A stretch of 10,000 nucleotides of DNA from positions 1 to 10,000 of the forward strand of contig VIGQ01000238.1 in assembly GCA_009663005.1 (NCBI GenBank), read 5' to 3'. Below, piece after piece: positions 1 to 7,899 of this stretch. Below the pieces are notes generated by a model. That model was not told the DNA's origin and ran no database searches. It was given only the letters and a program-made list of their open reading frames with translations. The translations under genes and the position numbers were made by a program. Within the stretch, counting starts at the first letter, position 1. Each line of letters starts with the position of its first letter. The DNA is from Actinidia chinensis (lineage: Eukaryota; Streptophyta; Magnoliopsida; Ericales; Actinidiaceae).

Positions 1-149
1 TATATCTTGTATGCATGGGTTGGGATTAGATGTGTATCGTGATTCATGAATTCATGCTTTACTTGATATCAAATAAATTTTTTATTTTTTGTCAATTATT
101 GAACACATTATGTTTGAACTAACTTATATACTTGATATTGTGTGTATTA

Positions 150-660
150 TTATTTAGACATTGGTTCTTGCATTGTATACAGTTTCTCTCACATGCGAAG
201 TATTATATTTTATTGAGAACTTACCATATTTCACATGAAACTATTTTCTACACTTATATAATTCATTATCATGAAAATATATTTTTATCATATTCAAGTC
301 AATATGCTAATCTTGCATATATTGTTTAATGACTTAAATTCATAGTTCTCAAGTTTGGCTATATTGTTCAATTGTCTATATCTTGGTTGTAAAACTTAGA
401 ATACATTGCTGAGCATGTCTATATGCTACATCATTTGCATCCTTATTTTAGACTTACCTCTAGTATTGCATAAATATTCGCATGTAAATGGATATTTATT
501 ATAGAACTTGATTGCACTTCATAAAATTTATTTTTCTCACATTTATGTGTCTCATTCTCTTGATAATATAATTTCATGTATTCAAGTTAATATGCTACAT
601 TTTACATAGAATTACATTATGACTTGAAATTGTGTTTCAAAAGTTCAATTATGTGTTATA
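150..660. repeat. Diverged tandem repeat, two units, period about 290 bp
   Basis: Two neighbouring stretches share the same order of short matches. TTTAGACATTGGTTCTTGCA at about 153 pairs with TTTTAGACTTACCTCTAGTA at about 446, an offset of about 294. TTCAAGTCAATATGCTA at 293 pairs with TTCAAGTTAATATGCTA at 581, an offset of 288. The following parts, about 325-360 and 615-650, share ATGACTT, AAATT and CAAGTT/AAAAGTT blocks. The units are well diverged and the boundaries are approximate. This may be an old satellite-like duplication or a duplication inside a decayed transposon. Confidence 0.5.
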
Positions 661-1365
661 ATTTGCTTGCAATCTACACATTGAACTTGGAAATCATTTG
701 ATAGGGTTGAACCTCCATGCTCTCATGCATTGCTTGTTTGACTCTTCTATACTAAGTGGTGTGTCTTATACAAATTGTGAGTTATTTTGATTACTTCCCT
801 ATATCTCAAATGGTTAAAGAAAGGTTTTGGTTCCTAAAATGTACTTTGAATACTAACTCCCAAGAACCCAAGATTGAGGTGGTACTTGGCAAGTGGCTGC
901 TAAGGTATATGATTGGTTTGCTATGAGAAACTTAAGCTATGAAGCAATCCCATGGCCATATCAATCAAGTTGGATGGTGATAGGTACTTCTCTTGATAAT
1001 AGAATTATAGAAGTATGATTGAATCTTTACTTAACTACAAGTAGATTAGATATTATATTTGGTATATGTGTGCTAGACTTCTTGCTAATCCTAAATGATC
1101 ATACATAGTGGTTGTTAAACAAATTGGGTATGCGTAATTATTTCACTTGATTGATTTTGATGATATCTATATTATATGATTTATATTAATAGATTACTAT
1201 GTGTTTGAATCCTATTTGTATTAATTATGTACATTGCACATACATTTCAATCCATATTGCCATCCAATCTTTCATCAACTGCATTCCCAAACATCAAGAA
1301 TGAATTTTACTCTCATTCTACCTATTCAAAATTTTCAAATCAAATATTGTCTACCCAAACCTTTT

Positions 1366-1632
1366 ACAAAGACAAAAGAGGTCAAGGAGAAAGTTTTGAA
1401 TAAAAAAAAATGGCTAAAAAATTACTCCTATTTTGAGAAGAAAATTGGAAAGAAAAGTTGGGCTCATTTGATTAAAACTAAATTTACTGTGCCAACATAC
1501 ATATTGATCTATATGGATAAAACAAAGAATAACTTGATTGCACCATGAAAGGATATTGACCAAGATCTTTAAGTTCTTTGGAATAATGTTTTGTGTGGAA
1601 AGAAGACTATACATGATGATGAGCCACTCTAA
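1366..1632 (+). pseudogene. Possible short coding remnant of unknown family
   Basis: One frame (codons in phase with position 1366) reads as lysine-rich, protein-like sequence up to a TGA at 1546-1548. It then continues plausibly past that stop and a TAA at 1570-1572, ending at a TAA at 1630-1632. Visible segments include WLKNYSYFEKKIGKKSW and, after the first stop, KDIDQDL, then VLWNNVLCGKKTIHDDEPL. Both internal stops are one substitution away from common codons (TGG to TGA, CAA to TAA), which fits a decayed coding exon or transposon ORF. I do not recognise the family. An AT-rich random ORF is the alternative, so confidence is low. Confidence 0.25.
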
Positions 1633-2544
1633 AGTCTTAATTCTCACTCAAACTCTTCTGGCCTCCACTTATAAAACATCCCATGATCTTTCAAAACAAT
1701 ACTCATGATTTTCATTAGCATTTAAACTTTCTGACTCTTAAATGAGATGTCATCTTATTGTTGAATGTTTATGCATGATAGTATATATTTGGATGTTTTA
1801 ATGACTTAGTATTTTATTGGTGTAACTCATAACAATCATCTCTATATGTTAACATTTTTTTTACATGTTATATATATTATCTCTTTTTAATGAATTAACA
1901 AAAAGAAAGATAATGTATTAGTATGAATATTATACAAAAAGGGGATATGAAAAAAGAGTATAATAAAGCGTGAACTATAGGGGGAGAAAGAAAGTATTTG
2001 AATTTAAGGATACTTATGTATGATTTTTTTTATTGAATTCTTGTTGGTTATCTAATTTAAGTGCATATATGGTAAACCAATATGGGATAATACATTGCAT
2101 AAAAAAGGGAAGCAAGGATTGTTATGCTCTATACACTTGTGTTGCTCTAAACCTAAAAATGCATTGATGCATAAATTACAAAATTAAATGGGGAGCCAAT
2201 TTTAGAATATCTAATGGATATCATTTAGAATTGATTATTAATGAAAGTAACCACTTTTTTTTCTGATGAGTGTTGTAACAAAAAAGGGGGGAAGGGGAAA
2301 AGGTGTAGATGTAATGCCCCGAATTAGTCTAAAATTTCATAAATGTAAGAATTTCGGCTGTATGCATTAAGTAAAGTAATAAAGATTTTAAGAGTACAAA
2401 AGACCCGAATATAAGTTAAAAATAAGTCAAAGACTTAAGATTTTTTAAGGTTTTGCCCATTTTCTCTTGGCGTCTGAACCGCTCCAGGCAAAAATAAAAA
2501 ATTTCAGAGGTCTCGCAATGTTTCGGAAACACTAGGCAAGGGAG

Positions 2545-2648
2545 TTCGAACGCCAGATTCAAAACACCACTTCTTAGCGTCCGAACGCCTAAAGGGACGT
2601 TCGAACTCCAGGTCTAGCCGAACGCTTACAAGGAATACGTTCGAACCA
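2545..2648. repeat. LTR motif cluster A: GCGTYCGAACGCC-type palindromes
   Basis: Copies or near copies of a short palindromic motif lie close together: TTCGAACGCC (2545-2554), GCGTCCGAACGCC (2577-2589), ACGTTCGAACTC (2597-2608), GCCGAACGCT (2617-2626) and TACGTTCGAACC (2637-2648). A degraded copy, GGCGTCTGAACCGC, lies just upstream at 2469-2482. The ideal form is self-complementary around TTCGAA or TCCGAA and rich in CpG. Spacing is irregular at about 15-35 bases. Equivalent copies are in the 3' LTR at 9839-9995. The function is unknown; protein binding or DNA methylation are possibilities. Confidence 0.8.
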
Positions 2649-2710
2649 CCAACAGTTAAAACTGACAAGAAAAAAGAACAACCGGATTTTTTGTTACAAT
2701 GGGGGGAGGC

Positions 2711-2732
2711 CACATGGGATGATTTCCATGTG
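2711..2732. repeat. Short hairpin with CACATG arms in the LTR
   Basis: CACATGGGA and TTCCATGTG form 9-base arms with one mismatched pair around a four-base TGAT loop. Each arm contains CACATG/CATGTG, an E-box-like hexamer. It lies just upstream of the CA-rich and purine-rich tracts, where an LTR promoter could be. A promoter role is inference. Confidence 0.5.
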
Positions 2733-2808
2733 TCTCAGCAAATATAACAACCATATACACAAACACACTCATCACCCACCCATATACACAACACACATAC
2801 GGAGAGAT

Positions 2809-2861
2809 GAGGAGAAGAAAAAGAGAAGAAAGAGAGGAAGAAGAAGAAGAAGAAGGGAGAG
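2809..2861 (+). repeat. 53-nt uninterrupted purine tract with GAA repeats
   Basis: From 2809 to 2861 every base is A or G, including a GAA-repeat core near 2836-2854. It directly follows a CA-rich, G-poor stretch (about 2736-2800). Arginine/lysine-rich small ORFs across it are by-products of this composition. Long purine tracts of this kind are common in plant LTR leader regions, and this one might lie near the start of the retrotransposon transcript; that is inference. Confidence 0.7.
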
Positions 2862-3155
2862 CGTTGGGAACAGTTCAATTCTTGCCTTTAGAAGCTCAAC
2901 CTCGAAATCAGCAAGGTATCACATTAAAACATTACATTTAGTATATGTAGCTTAGGGTTTACCTTAAGTTCAAACTTGATCTAACATGCTAGAGTCCAAA
3001 ATTTATGGTGAAATTGGAAGTATGATAGTCCCATTGAACCATAATTGAGTACCTAGGAAACTTCCTAAAGATTTGGAGTGGAATTGTTTGAGTTTTGGTA
3101 GAAATTCGTTAGGTTTTTTAGGTTCGTTACTGTTCATAACTGTCACACCAAGTGA

Positions 3156-3232
3156 GCGTCTGAAACGCCCAAGAACAGCGTTTCGAACGCCTCGAGCGGT
3201 CCGAACGCCCGATGAAGAGTTTTCGAACGCCT
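3156..3232. repeat. LTR motif cluster B: palindromic TTCGAACGCC-type repeats
   Basis: A second group of the same motif lies about 500 bases after the first: GCGTCTGAAACGCCC (3156-3170), GCGTTTCGAACGCC (3178-3191), GGTCCGAACGCCC (3198-3210) and TTTTCGAACGCCT (3220-3232). CTCGAGCGG at 3191-3199 adds a further CG-rich palindrome. The 3' LTR is cut off before this position, so the second LTR copy cannot be compared. The recurrence suggests duplication of one unit within the LTR or retained function. Confidence 0.75.
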
Positions 3233-4642
3233 TAGACCACTTTCAGGCAGAATTGGCTCTTTCCATTTAAAACTTTTAAATTGTTTGCTCCAAAGTATAT
3301 AGGGCTCTTTGATATCGATGTATATCGAGACTTAGACACATGACTAAGAAGAGTTGGACTTTATGAATAAGAATACTTAAGTTAAGTTGAAAGCTCATAT
3401 TATGAAATTAGGATCCTCAATAAACTCGAGTATTGACAATCCTTACACTTAATTTTGTCAGGTGAATCAAGGTTAGCACCTAGACAGAGAAGAAACCCTA
3501 GGGAGTAACATAATGCTATGAACAAAACCTTATGTATGTCAAATGTTTTCAAATGTATTCTGTATATACAAGTGTTTTCCAGTTTTACACAGGGAATCAC
3601 ACATTTATGTTTTAATGTGAATGCCATGCACTTCAAATGTGACGATTGTTGTTATGCTATGTACTGAAAACCCATGGAAGACCCATGTTTTGATTTGATG
3701 TGTTCAAATGGTCTAGCATGAATTTACATATGATAAAGCAATTTGTTTTTGTTATGTGCAAGTATGTATGTATGGTGATAATCTGGGTCCTATTCTGGCT
3801 CGGTGATCCGCAGTTTACTCAGCAGATAGTCCTTCCAAACGAGCTGGCCGGACCGTGAAATCCCAGACCATCCGGTAGGATAGAGATCTCTGGCCTAAAG
3901 AGCCAGCCATAGACCTTTTACGGCTAGTATGTGGTATGTCTCGAGTACTGTTACACACAAAATATGTGCATGATTTCATAGAAAGATTGAAACGCGTTGT
4001 ATGCTCCACGTATGTTTTATGATAGGGTTTGTGTCTATTTAGTTACGTGAGCTTCACAAGGCTGACACAGAAATGAATTTACATGTTTATGTTAACTAGG
4101 TATCGTATGATTATGTAAACATGATCCACCTGGTTCCTTCAATTTCCTCACTGGTTGCAACTTTTACATTATTGTCTATTTACAATCAGCTTTGGTCTTA
4201 CATTTCGAAAACCTTTTCAGGAGCCAAAGTGAAGGAACCATAGGACGAGGTTGATGATGCTATAGCATGATTGTGTCAATGTTTCCTAGACCGAGGTGGC
4301 TTGTTCATGTCTATTTCGAGGGATTTAGACCCCTAATTTATTTTTCTTTGTGTCTTGAAGGGTATGTATTGATTCAAGTTAGCCTGGGAAATTGTATGTA
4401 AGTTTTTAAACAAAAACAATCCTTTTAGAAAAACGGCGCTGCATTGTATCGGTTATGGAAGCTGCACAATTCTCCTTTTAGTATGATTACGCTCCGCCTA
4501 AAAGTAAAATAGATATGGCAGTTTAATTGAGAATGCACACAGGTTACAGTGTTAAAGTTGGGCCTTTGGCGGGCAAGCCGTCCCCGGCCATCACGTGCCC
4601 ACGATACGCATAGGCGGGTTGTTGGGGGTTTTTGTGACAGGG

Positions 4643-4654
4643 TAGTATCAGAGC
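4643..4654 (+). other. Primer binding site, initiator tRNA-Met type
   Basis: TAGTATCAGAGC differs at one base from TGGTATCAGAGC, the primer site complementary to the 3' end of plant initiator methionine tRNA that many plant Ty3/gypsy and Ty1/copia elements use. It starts four bases after the LTR end (TGTGACA, 4633-4639), the usual position. This sets the LTR right boundary and the strand of the element. Confidence 0.88.
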
Positions 4655-4841
4655 CCAAGGTGATAGGTTTACACGTCCACCGAGCTATAGGTTTACACCC
4701 TGAGATAGAATCACGTCTAGCATAGGAGTTAAGACTGATTAGTGATCAAACGCTATGTGCCATGCTACGCATTGCTTTATACTAGGATTGTAATATGGTA
4801 ATGTTTGAGAATGTCTAAAAGTTTGATGATGTGTAGAAGTT
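4655..4841 (+). other. Untranslated leader between primer site and gag
   Basis: About 190 bases separate the primer site from the gag start codon at 4842. No ORF or recognisable structure is visible. A leader of this length is ordinary for plant Ty3/gypsy elements, where it may carry packaging signals; none can be identified here. Confidence 0.55.
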
Positions 4842-5830
4842 ATGCCGCCTAGAAGAGGCCGAGGGTCGTAGAGGGGCAGCAGAGCCCGAAGATCGAGTGG
4901 ATTCGAATTAGAATAGAGAGGATTTTAGAGGGGATCTGTGTCCAAGTGGTCCATGATGTTCATAATAACAATAACCACGATGAAGTACCGCAACACCGGA
5001 AATGCCAATGGCAGGAGCGGAGCGATGCCACGTACCACAATAAGCAATCCAGTAGCTGAGACCTCCAACTTTTATGGGGGGGGGAACGCACGATCCCAGG
5101 CTACAGAGTCTTGGCTCTTGGGAATCGAGAGGGTGTTCGAGTCTTGCCATGCACCGACGAACAGAAAAGTGGTTTTTGCCACGGTCATGTTTGAAGGAGC
5201 CGCACTGATTTGGGGCCCCAATTTGAAGAAGCCACTGGAGCCATGTGGTTATGGCCTAGATTCTTGAAGTGTCAACGAGGGAATATGTTTCCGAGATGGT
5301 CCGGAGATCAGAAGATTCAAGCGTTTTTAAATTTAAAGAAAGGGAACATGATCGTTAGTAGGTGTACAATGCCAAGTTATAGAACTATCAAGATATTTGC
5401 CCCTCACATCGTGTCCCCGACGAATCTCGCAAGGCGAGAAGGTTGAAGCTGGATTACGATTGGAACATCAAGAATAAGATAGAAATATTGCGGTTACCTA
5501 CTCATCAAGCGGTTCTTCATGAAGCCCTAATTGCTGAGGAATCCTTGAAGAGAGGTCTCAATTCTGCGGGAAAATGAAAGAAAGAGCGCTCGGAGAAAAT
5601 GTGAGTAGAGGACAAAAGTATAAAACGACAGAGTTCAGGATCGTCAAGTGGGCATTCATCAGCCTAGCAAAGAAATATAATGAGTCAAGGAGTAGTAGAT
5701 CCAATGAGTTGCCGAATGTCCAACTTTCAGAAGAAGCGTTGGGGTGAATGTCGAATGGGAAGAGAAGCTTGTAGTGGTGTGGCCAAGAAGGGCACCAGAT
5801 AAGAAATTGTCCTACGAACAAGTAAAATCA
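4842..5830 (+). pseudogene. gag: gag remnant (capsid domain plus CCHC zinc knuckle), disrupted
   Basis: Gag forms the virus-like particle that packages retrotransposon RNA. The frame opens at 4842 with MPPRRGRGS, a start typical of plant Ty3/gypsy gag, then hits TAG at 4869-4871. Capsid-domain sequence resumes from 4938 with WLLGIERVFESC and FATVMFEGAALIW (about 5111-5215). It then shifts frame near 5210 to continue with QFEEATGAM and QKIQAFLNLKKGN (about 5213-5350). ARREG, then HEALIAEESLKRGL in a further frame (up to about 5560), extends the domain. A zinc knuckle lies at 5770-5810: Cys at 5770-5772, then CGQEGHQIRNC at 5778-5810, with one base missing between the first and second Cys. A second cysteine-bearing stretch, KKRWGECRMGREAC, precedes it. 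There are several frame changes, so no full Gag can be made. Confidence 0.85.
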
Positions 5831-5899
5831 AGGAGCTGGGACCATCGGCATCAGCCTCAAATACAGCAGCCTCCAGATGAAAGGAGAAAGAAATAATCA

Positions 5900-6290
5900 G
5901 CACGACAAGGTCGCGCTTTTGCACTTGTAACAGGAAATACCCAGCTACGACATCAGGTGTGTCAGGTATCTCCCATCTGTGGTAACCTGCAAAATTCTTA
6001 TTGATTAAGTTTCCACGCATTGCATTCGTTTCAAATTCTTTTGAGCGTTTATTTAATACCTCCCCAGTAACCCCCCCCCATCTGAAATATGAGTTATCAG
6101 TATCATTGCCCTCGGGGATTCTTATGTGTGTGTGATCAGAGTCGATAATTAGTGAGATCGTGTCAATGAGTTCCTATGTATGTATACTTATACCCTTAGA
6201 GATGCCATGGTGGTGACGTTCATCCTAGGATGGATGTTGGTTTGTCTTTCTACCGTGCACTCAATTGATTGCCGAACTTTAAAGAGTAGT
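5900..6290 (+). pseudogene. Aspartic protease remnant, active site destroyed
   Basis: The retroviral-type protease cuts the Gag-Pol polyprotein. RAFAL (from about 5911) resembles the segment that precedes protease in this family. VVTCKILID ends with the catalytic aspartate codon at 6003-6005. The next codon is TAA (6006-6008) followed by Val, and then STH, so the Asp-Ser/Thr-Gly triad is lost while the flanking residues stay recognisable. The C-terminal part shows ILG at about 6219-6227 and STVHSIDCRTLK at about 6249-6284, matching the segment after the flap, in which an ILGMDWL-like motif is usual; here the reading is shifted. The intervening part (6030-6180) is frame-shifted and contains a run of nine C at 6071-6079. 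Confidence 0.8.
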
Positions 6291-6416
6291 GTTCTAAGAG
6301 TTTGCTCATTCAGGACTATCTCTTTGAAGGGAGTAGGCGTGTTGTGTGCCTCCTCCCTATATCATTTTTTATGAAATCCCGTCGCTTAATCCAAAAAGGA
6401 ACAGGTCAGCATTTTT

Positions 6417-7345
6417 ATGCCGTGTAGTCGACAAGCATTGTGCTGCCACCACCTTAGAAGATATTCATGTGTCCGGGAATTTCTGATATTTTTTCCGATG
6501 ATGTATACAGGCTCCTTAGTGGACCGAGAGATTGAGTTTTATATAGATGACATCCCGGGAACTAGACCTTTGTTCGAAAGCCCCCTATCGCATGGTCGCC
6601 TTTAGAGTTGAAAGAATTGGAAGGATAGATTCAAACTCCAAGATCTGTTAGAGAAACGGATTTATTCGTCCGACAGCGTTTTACCTTGGGGCGCTTCAGG
6701 GTTGTTTATACAGAAAGAACGATGGAACGACTGAGAGTTTAGGGCATTTGATTACCGCAGATACGTAAATTAAGGTTACCTATTAGAATAAGTACCCTTT
6801 GACTGCCTAAGGGTGGATGATTCTTTGTTTGATCAGCTCAAGGTTGTCAAGGGTCTCAAAAATTGATTTGAGATCAGGTTATCACCAACAAAGGTTAGAG
6901 CGAGTGAACATAGAGAAGAAACTTTCCGAACCAGATAAGGACCATATGAATTCTCGGTATGGTCGGAGTCACAAATGCGCCAGCGCATTCATGGACTTGA
7001 TGAATAGAGTATTCAAAATTTTTCTGACGAATTCGTTATTGTTTCTTGGTGACATCTTAGTATATTCTAAAAGTGTTGCAGAACATGAGCAAAACTTAAG
7101 TGGTTTTGCAAAACCCTGCGGAAATAGAAGATTTACGCCCAATTGAAAGGCGGTTTTGGGCTATCAAGTGTGACATTTTTCGGACACATCATAAGGGTAG
7201 ATGGAGGTCCGTTGATCCTCACAAAGTCAAGCCCTTGTGAATTGGGCCGAGGCCAACGATTGTGACAGAAGTTAGGATTTTAGGGTAGCTGGGTATTATG
7301 GAGATTGTGAAGGATTTTTCTAGAATTGCAACGCCTTGACACAAC
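6417..7345 (+). pseudogene. Reverse transcriptase remnant, disrupted
   Basis: This domain would copy the element RNA into DNA. The N-terminal linker shows VREF, then VDREIEFYIDDIPGTRP (from about 6519), a strongly conserved stretch of plant Ty3/gypsy pol. FIRP at about 6658 and later stops follow. KIDLRSGYHQ (6859-6888) contains the first catalytic aspartate, at 6865-6867. AFMDLMNRVFK (about 6985-7017) and then FLGDILVYSK (about 7042-7071) follow; the last is the usual position of the Asp-Asp pair, and the first Asp is Gly here (codon 7048-7050). The thumb and connection remnants are FFGHII at about 7170-7190, DPHKVKA and AGYYGD at about 7290-7310, in changing frames. The longest open piece is 109 residues, so activity is impossible without help from other copies. 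Confidence 0.9.
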
Positions 7346-7830
7346 TCAAGTGGGAAGAACGTTCATTCGTGAATGAGAACGAGAGAAGAGCTTTCAGATA
7401 GTGAAGAATGATTAGTATCCCACAATTTTAGCTTGCCTTACGGAAAAATTTTTGATGGTTTTTCCCCCAACGAATCTATACAGCAATGCTTCACATTGAG
7501 GATTGGGATGCGTTTAGTGCAACATGGAAGGATTGCCTAGCCTCGAGAAATTGAGACCGCATGAGAGAACTTATCCCGAATAATGATTTAGAGTTAGCCG
7601 CAGTGGTATTCGCCGTTGAAGATTTGAACGTCATTTACTTGTATGGAGTCAAGTGTGAAGTCTTCACTGATCTAAGGCTTGAAGTACTTGTTTACCCAGA
7701 AGGAAACTAAACATGAGACAGAAAAGAGGCTGAAATTGATAAAAGATTATGATGTTCTATTCAGTTCACCCGGAAAGCCAACGTGTAGCCGAAGCCTTAA
7801 GCCGAAAGGTCAACAGTCAATCTAGCATGT
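7345..7830 (+). pseudogene. RNase H remnant, first catalytic Asp changed
   Basis: RNase H removes RNA from the RNA/DNA hybrid during reverse transcription. SNASH at 7482-7496 is where this family carries Ser-Asp-Ala-Ser; the aspartate codon reads AAT (7485-7487). Stops follow at 7497-7499 and 7509-7511. PHERTYP at about 7558-7580, then after a frame change NDLELAAVVFAV (about 7582-7617) and LYGVKCEVFTD (ending 7671), are clear; FTD carries another catalytic aspartate. The end of the domain is marked by LIKDYDV at about 7737-7757 and VAEALSRK at 7785-7808, where most relatives have Asp rather than Glu before ALSRK. At least two frame changes are present. Confidence 0.88.
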
Positions 7831-7899
7831 CTAGTTACGTCAAGTACCCTTACTCGATGAGTTAGAGAGAGCAGAGAGCGAAGTAGTTGCACCGGAACT

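Larger units (their letters stand above)
1..2309. other. AT-rich non-coding flank left of the retrotransposon
   Basis: This stretch is strongly AT-rich and full of stops in all frames. No open frame in it resembles a protein family I recognise, and I see no tRNA, rRNA or clear gene structure. Its contents are a diverged tandem repeat at about 150-660, a possible short coding remnant at 1366-1632, and several A/G-rich tracts between about 1935 and 2303. The rest (about 660-1365 and 1633-1934) shows nothing I can name. It could be old transposon debris or intergenic DNA. The five bases next to the LTR, GTAGA at 2305-2309, would be the left target-site duplication, but its partner lies outside the window. 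Confidence 0.7.
2310..4639 (+). repeat. 5' long terminal repeat, complete, about 2.33 kb
   Basis: The left boundary is set by TGTAATGCCCCG, which is repeated at 9681 directly after the polypurine tract. The first roughly 320 bases align with the 3' LTR, with many small indels and substitutions. The right boundary is TGTGACA ending at 4639, four bases before the primer site, giving the usual TG...CA ends. Features inside include two clusters of palindromic TTCGAA-core motifs (2545-2648 and 3156-3232), a short hairpin (2711-2732), and a CA-rich stretch leading into a pure purine run (2809-2861), perhaps near the promoter and transcript start. The part from about 3780 to 4020 is more GC-rich than its surroundings. 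I cannot place the U3/R/U5 borders. Confidence 0.9.

Noticed and set aside
132..329. 65-residue open frame in the left flank
   Set aside because: It is low-complexity AT-rich translation overlapping a non-coding tandem repeat, with no homology I can recognise.
2280..2309. Polypurine tract of a second, tandemly joined copy sharing the LTR at 2310
   Set aside because: Bases 2200-2309 do not otherwise align with 9570-9680, so there is no shared internal sequence before the LTR; an A/G-rich target site is simpler.
2504..2713. Minus-strand 69-residue open frame
   Set aside because: It lies across the repeated palindromic motifs of the LTR, and its content follows from those repeats.
2719..2955. 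Arginine-rich 78-residue open frame in the LTR
   Set aside because: Its basic stretch comes entirely from the GA-repeat purine tract, it has no recognised domain, and it lies inside an LTR.
2469..3232. CRISPR-like array
   Set aside because: The repeated motif is short, imperfect and irregularly spaced, and the context is a plant retrotransposon LTR.
3400..4020. Minus-strand open frames (78 and 64 residues) in the 5' LTR
   Set aside because: They lie within the LTR, are short, and have no recognised motifs.
5558..6020. Two overlapping minus-strand open frames of 87 and 97 residues
   Set aside because: They are antisense to recognisable gag zinc-knuckle and protease sequence on the plus strand and show no family features.
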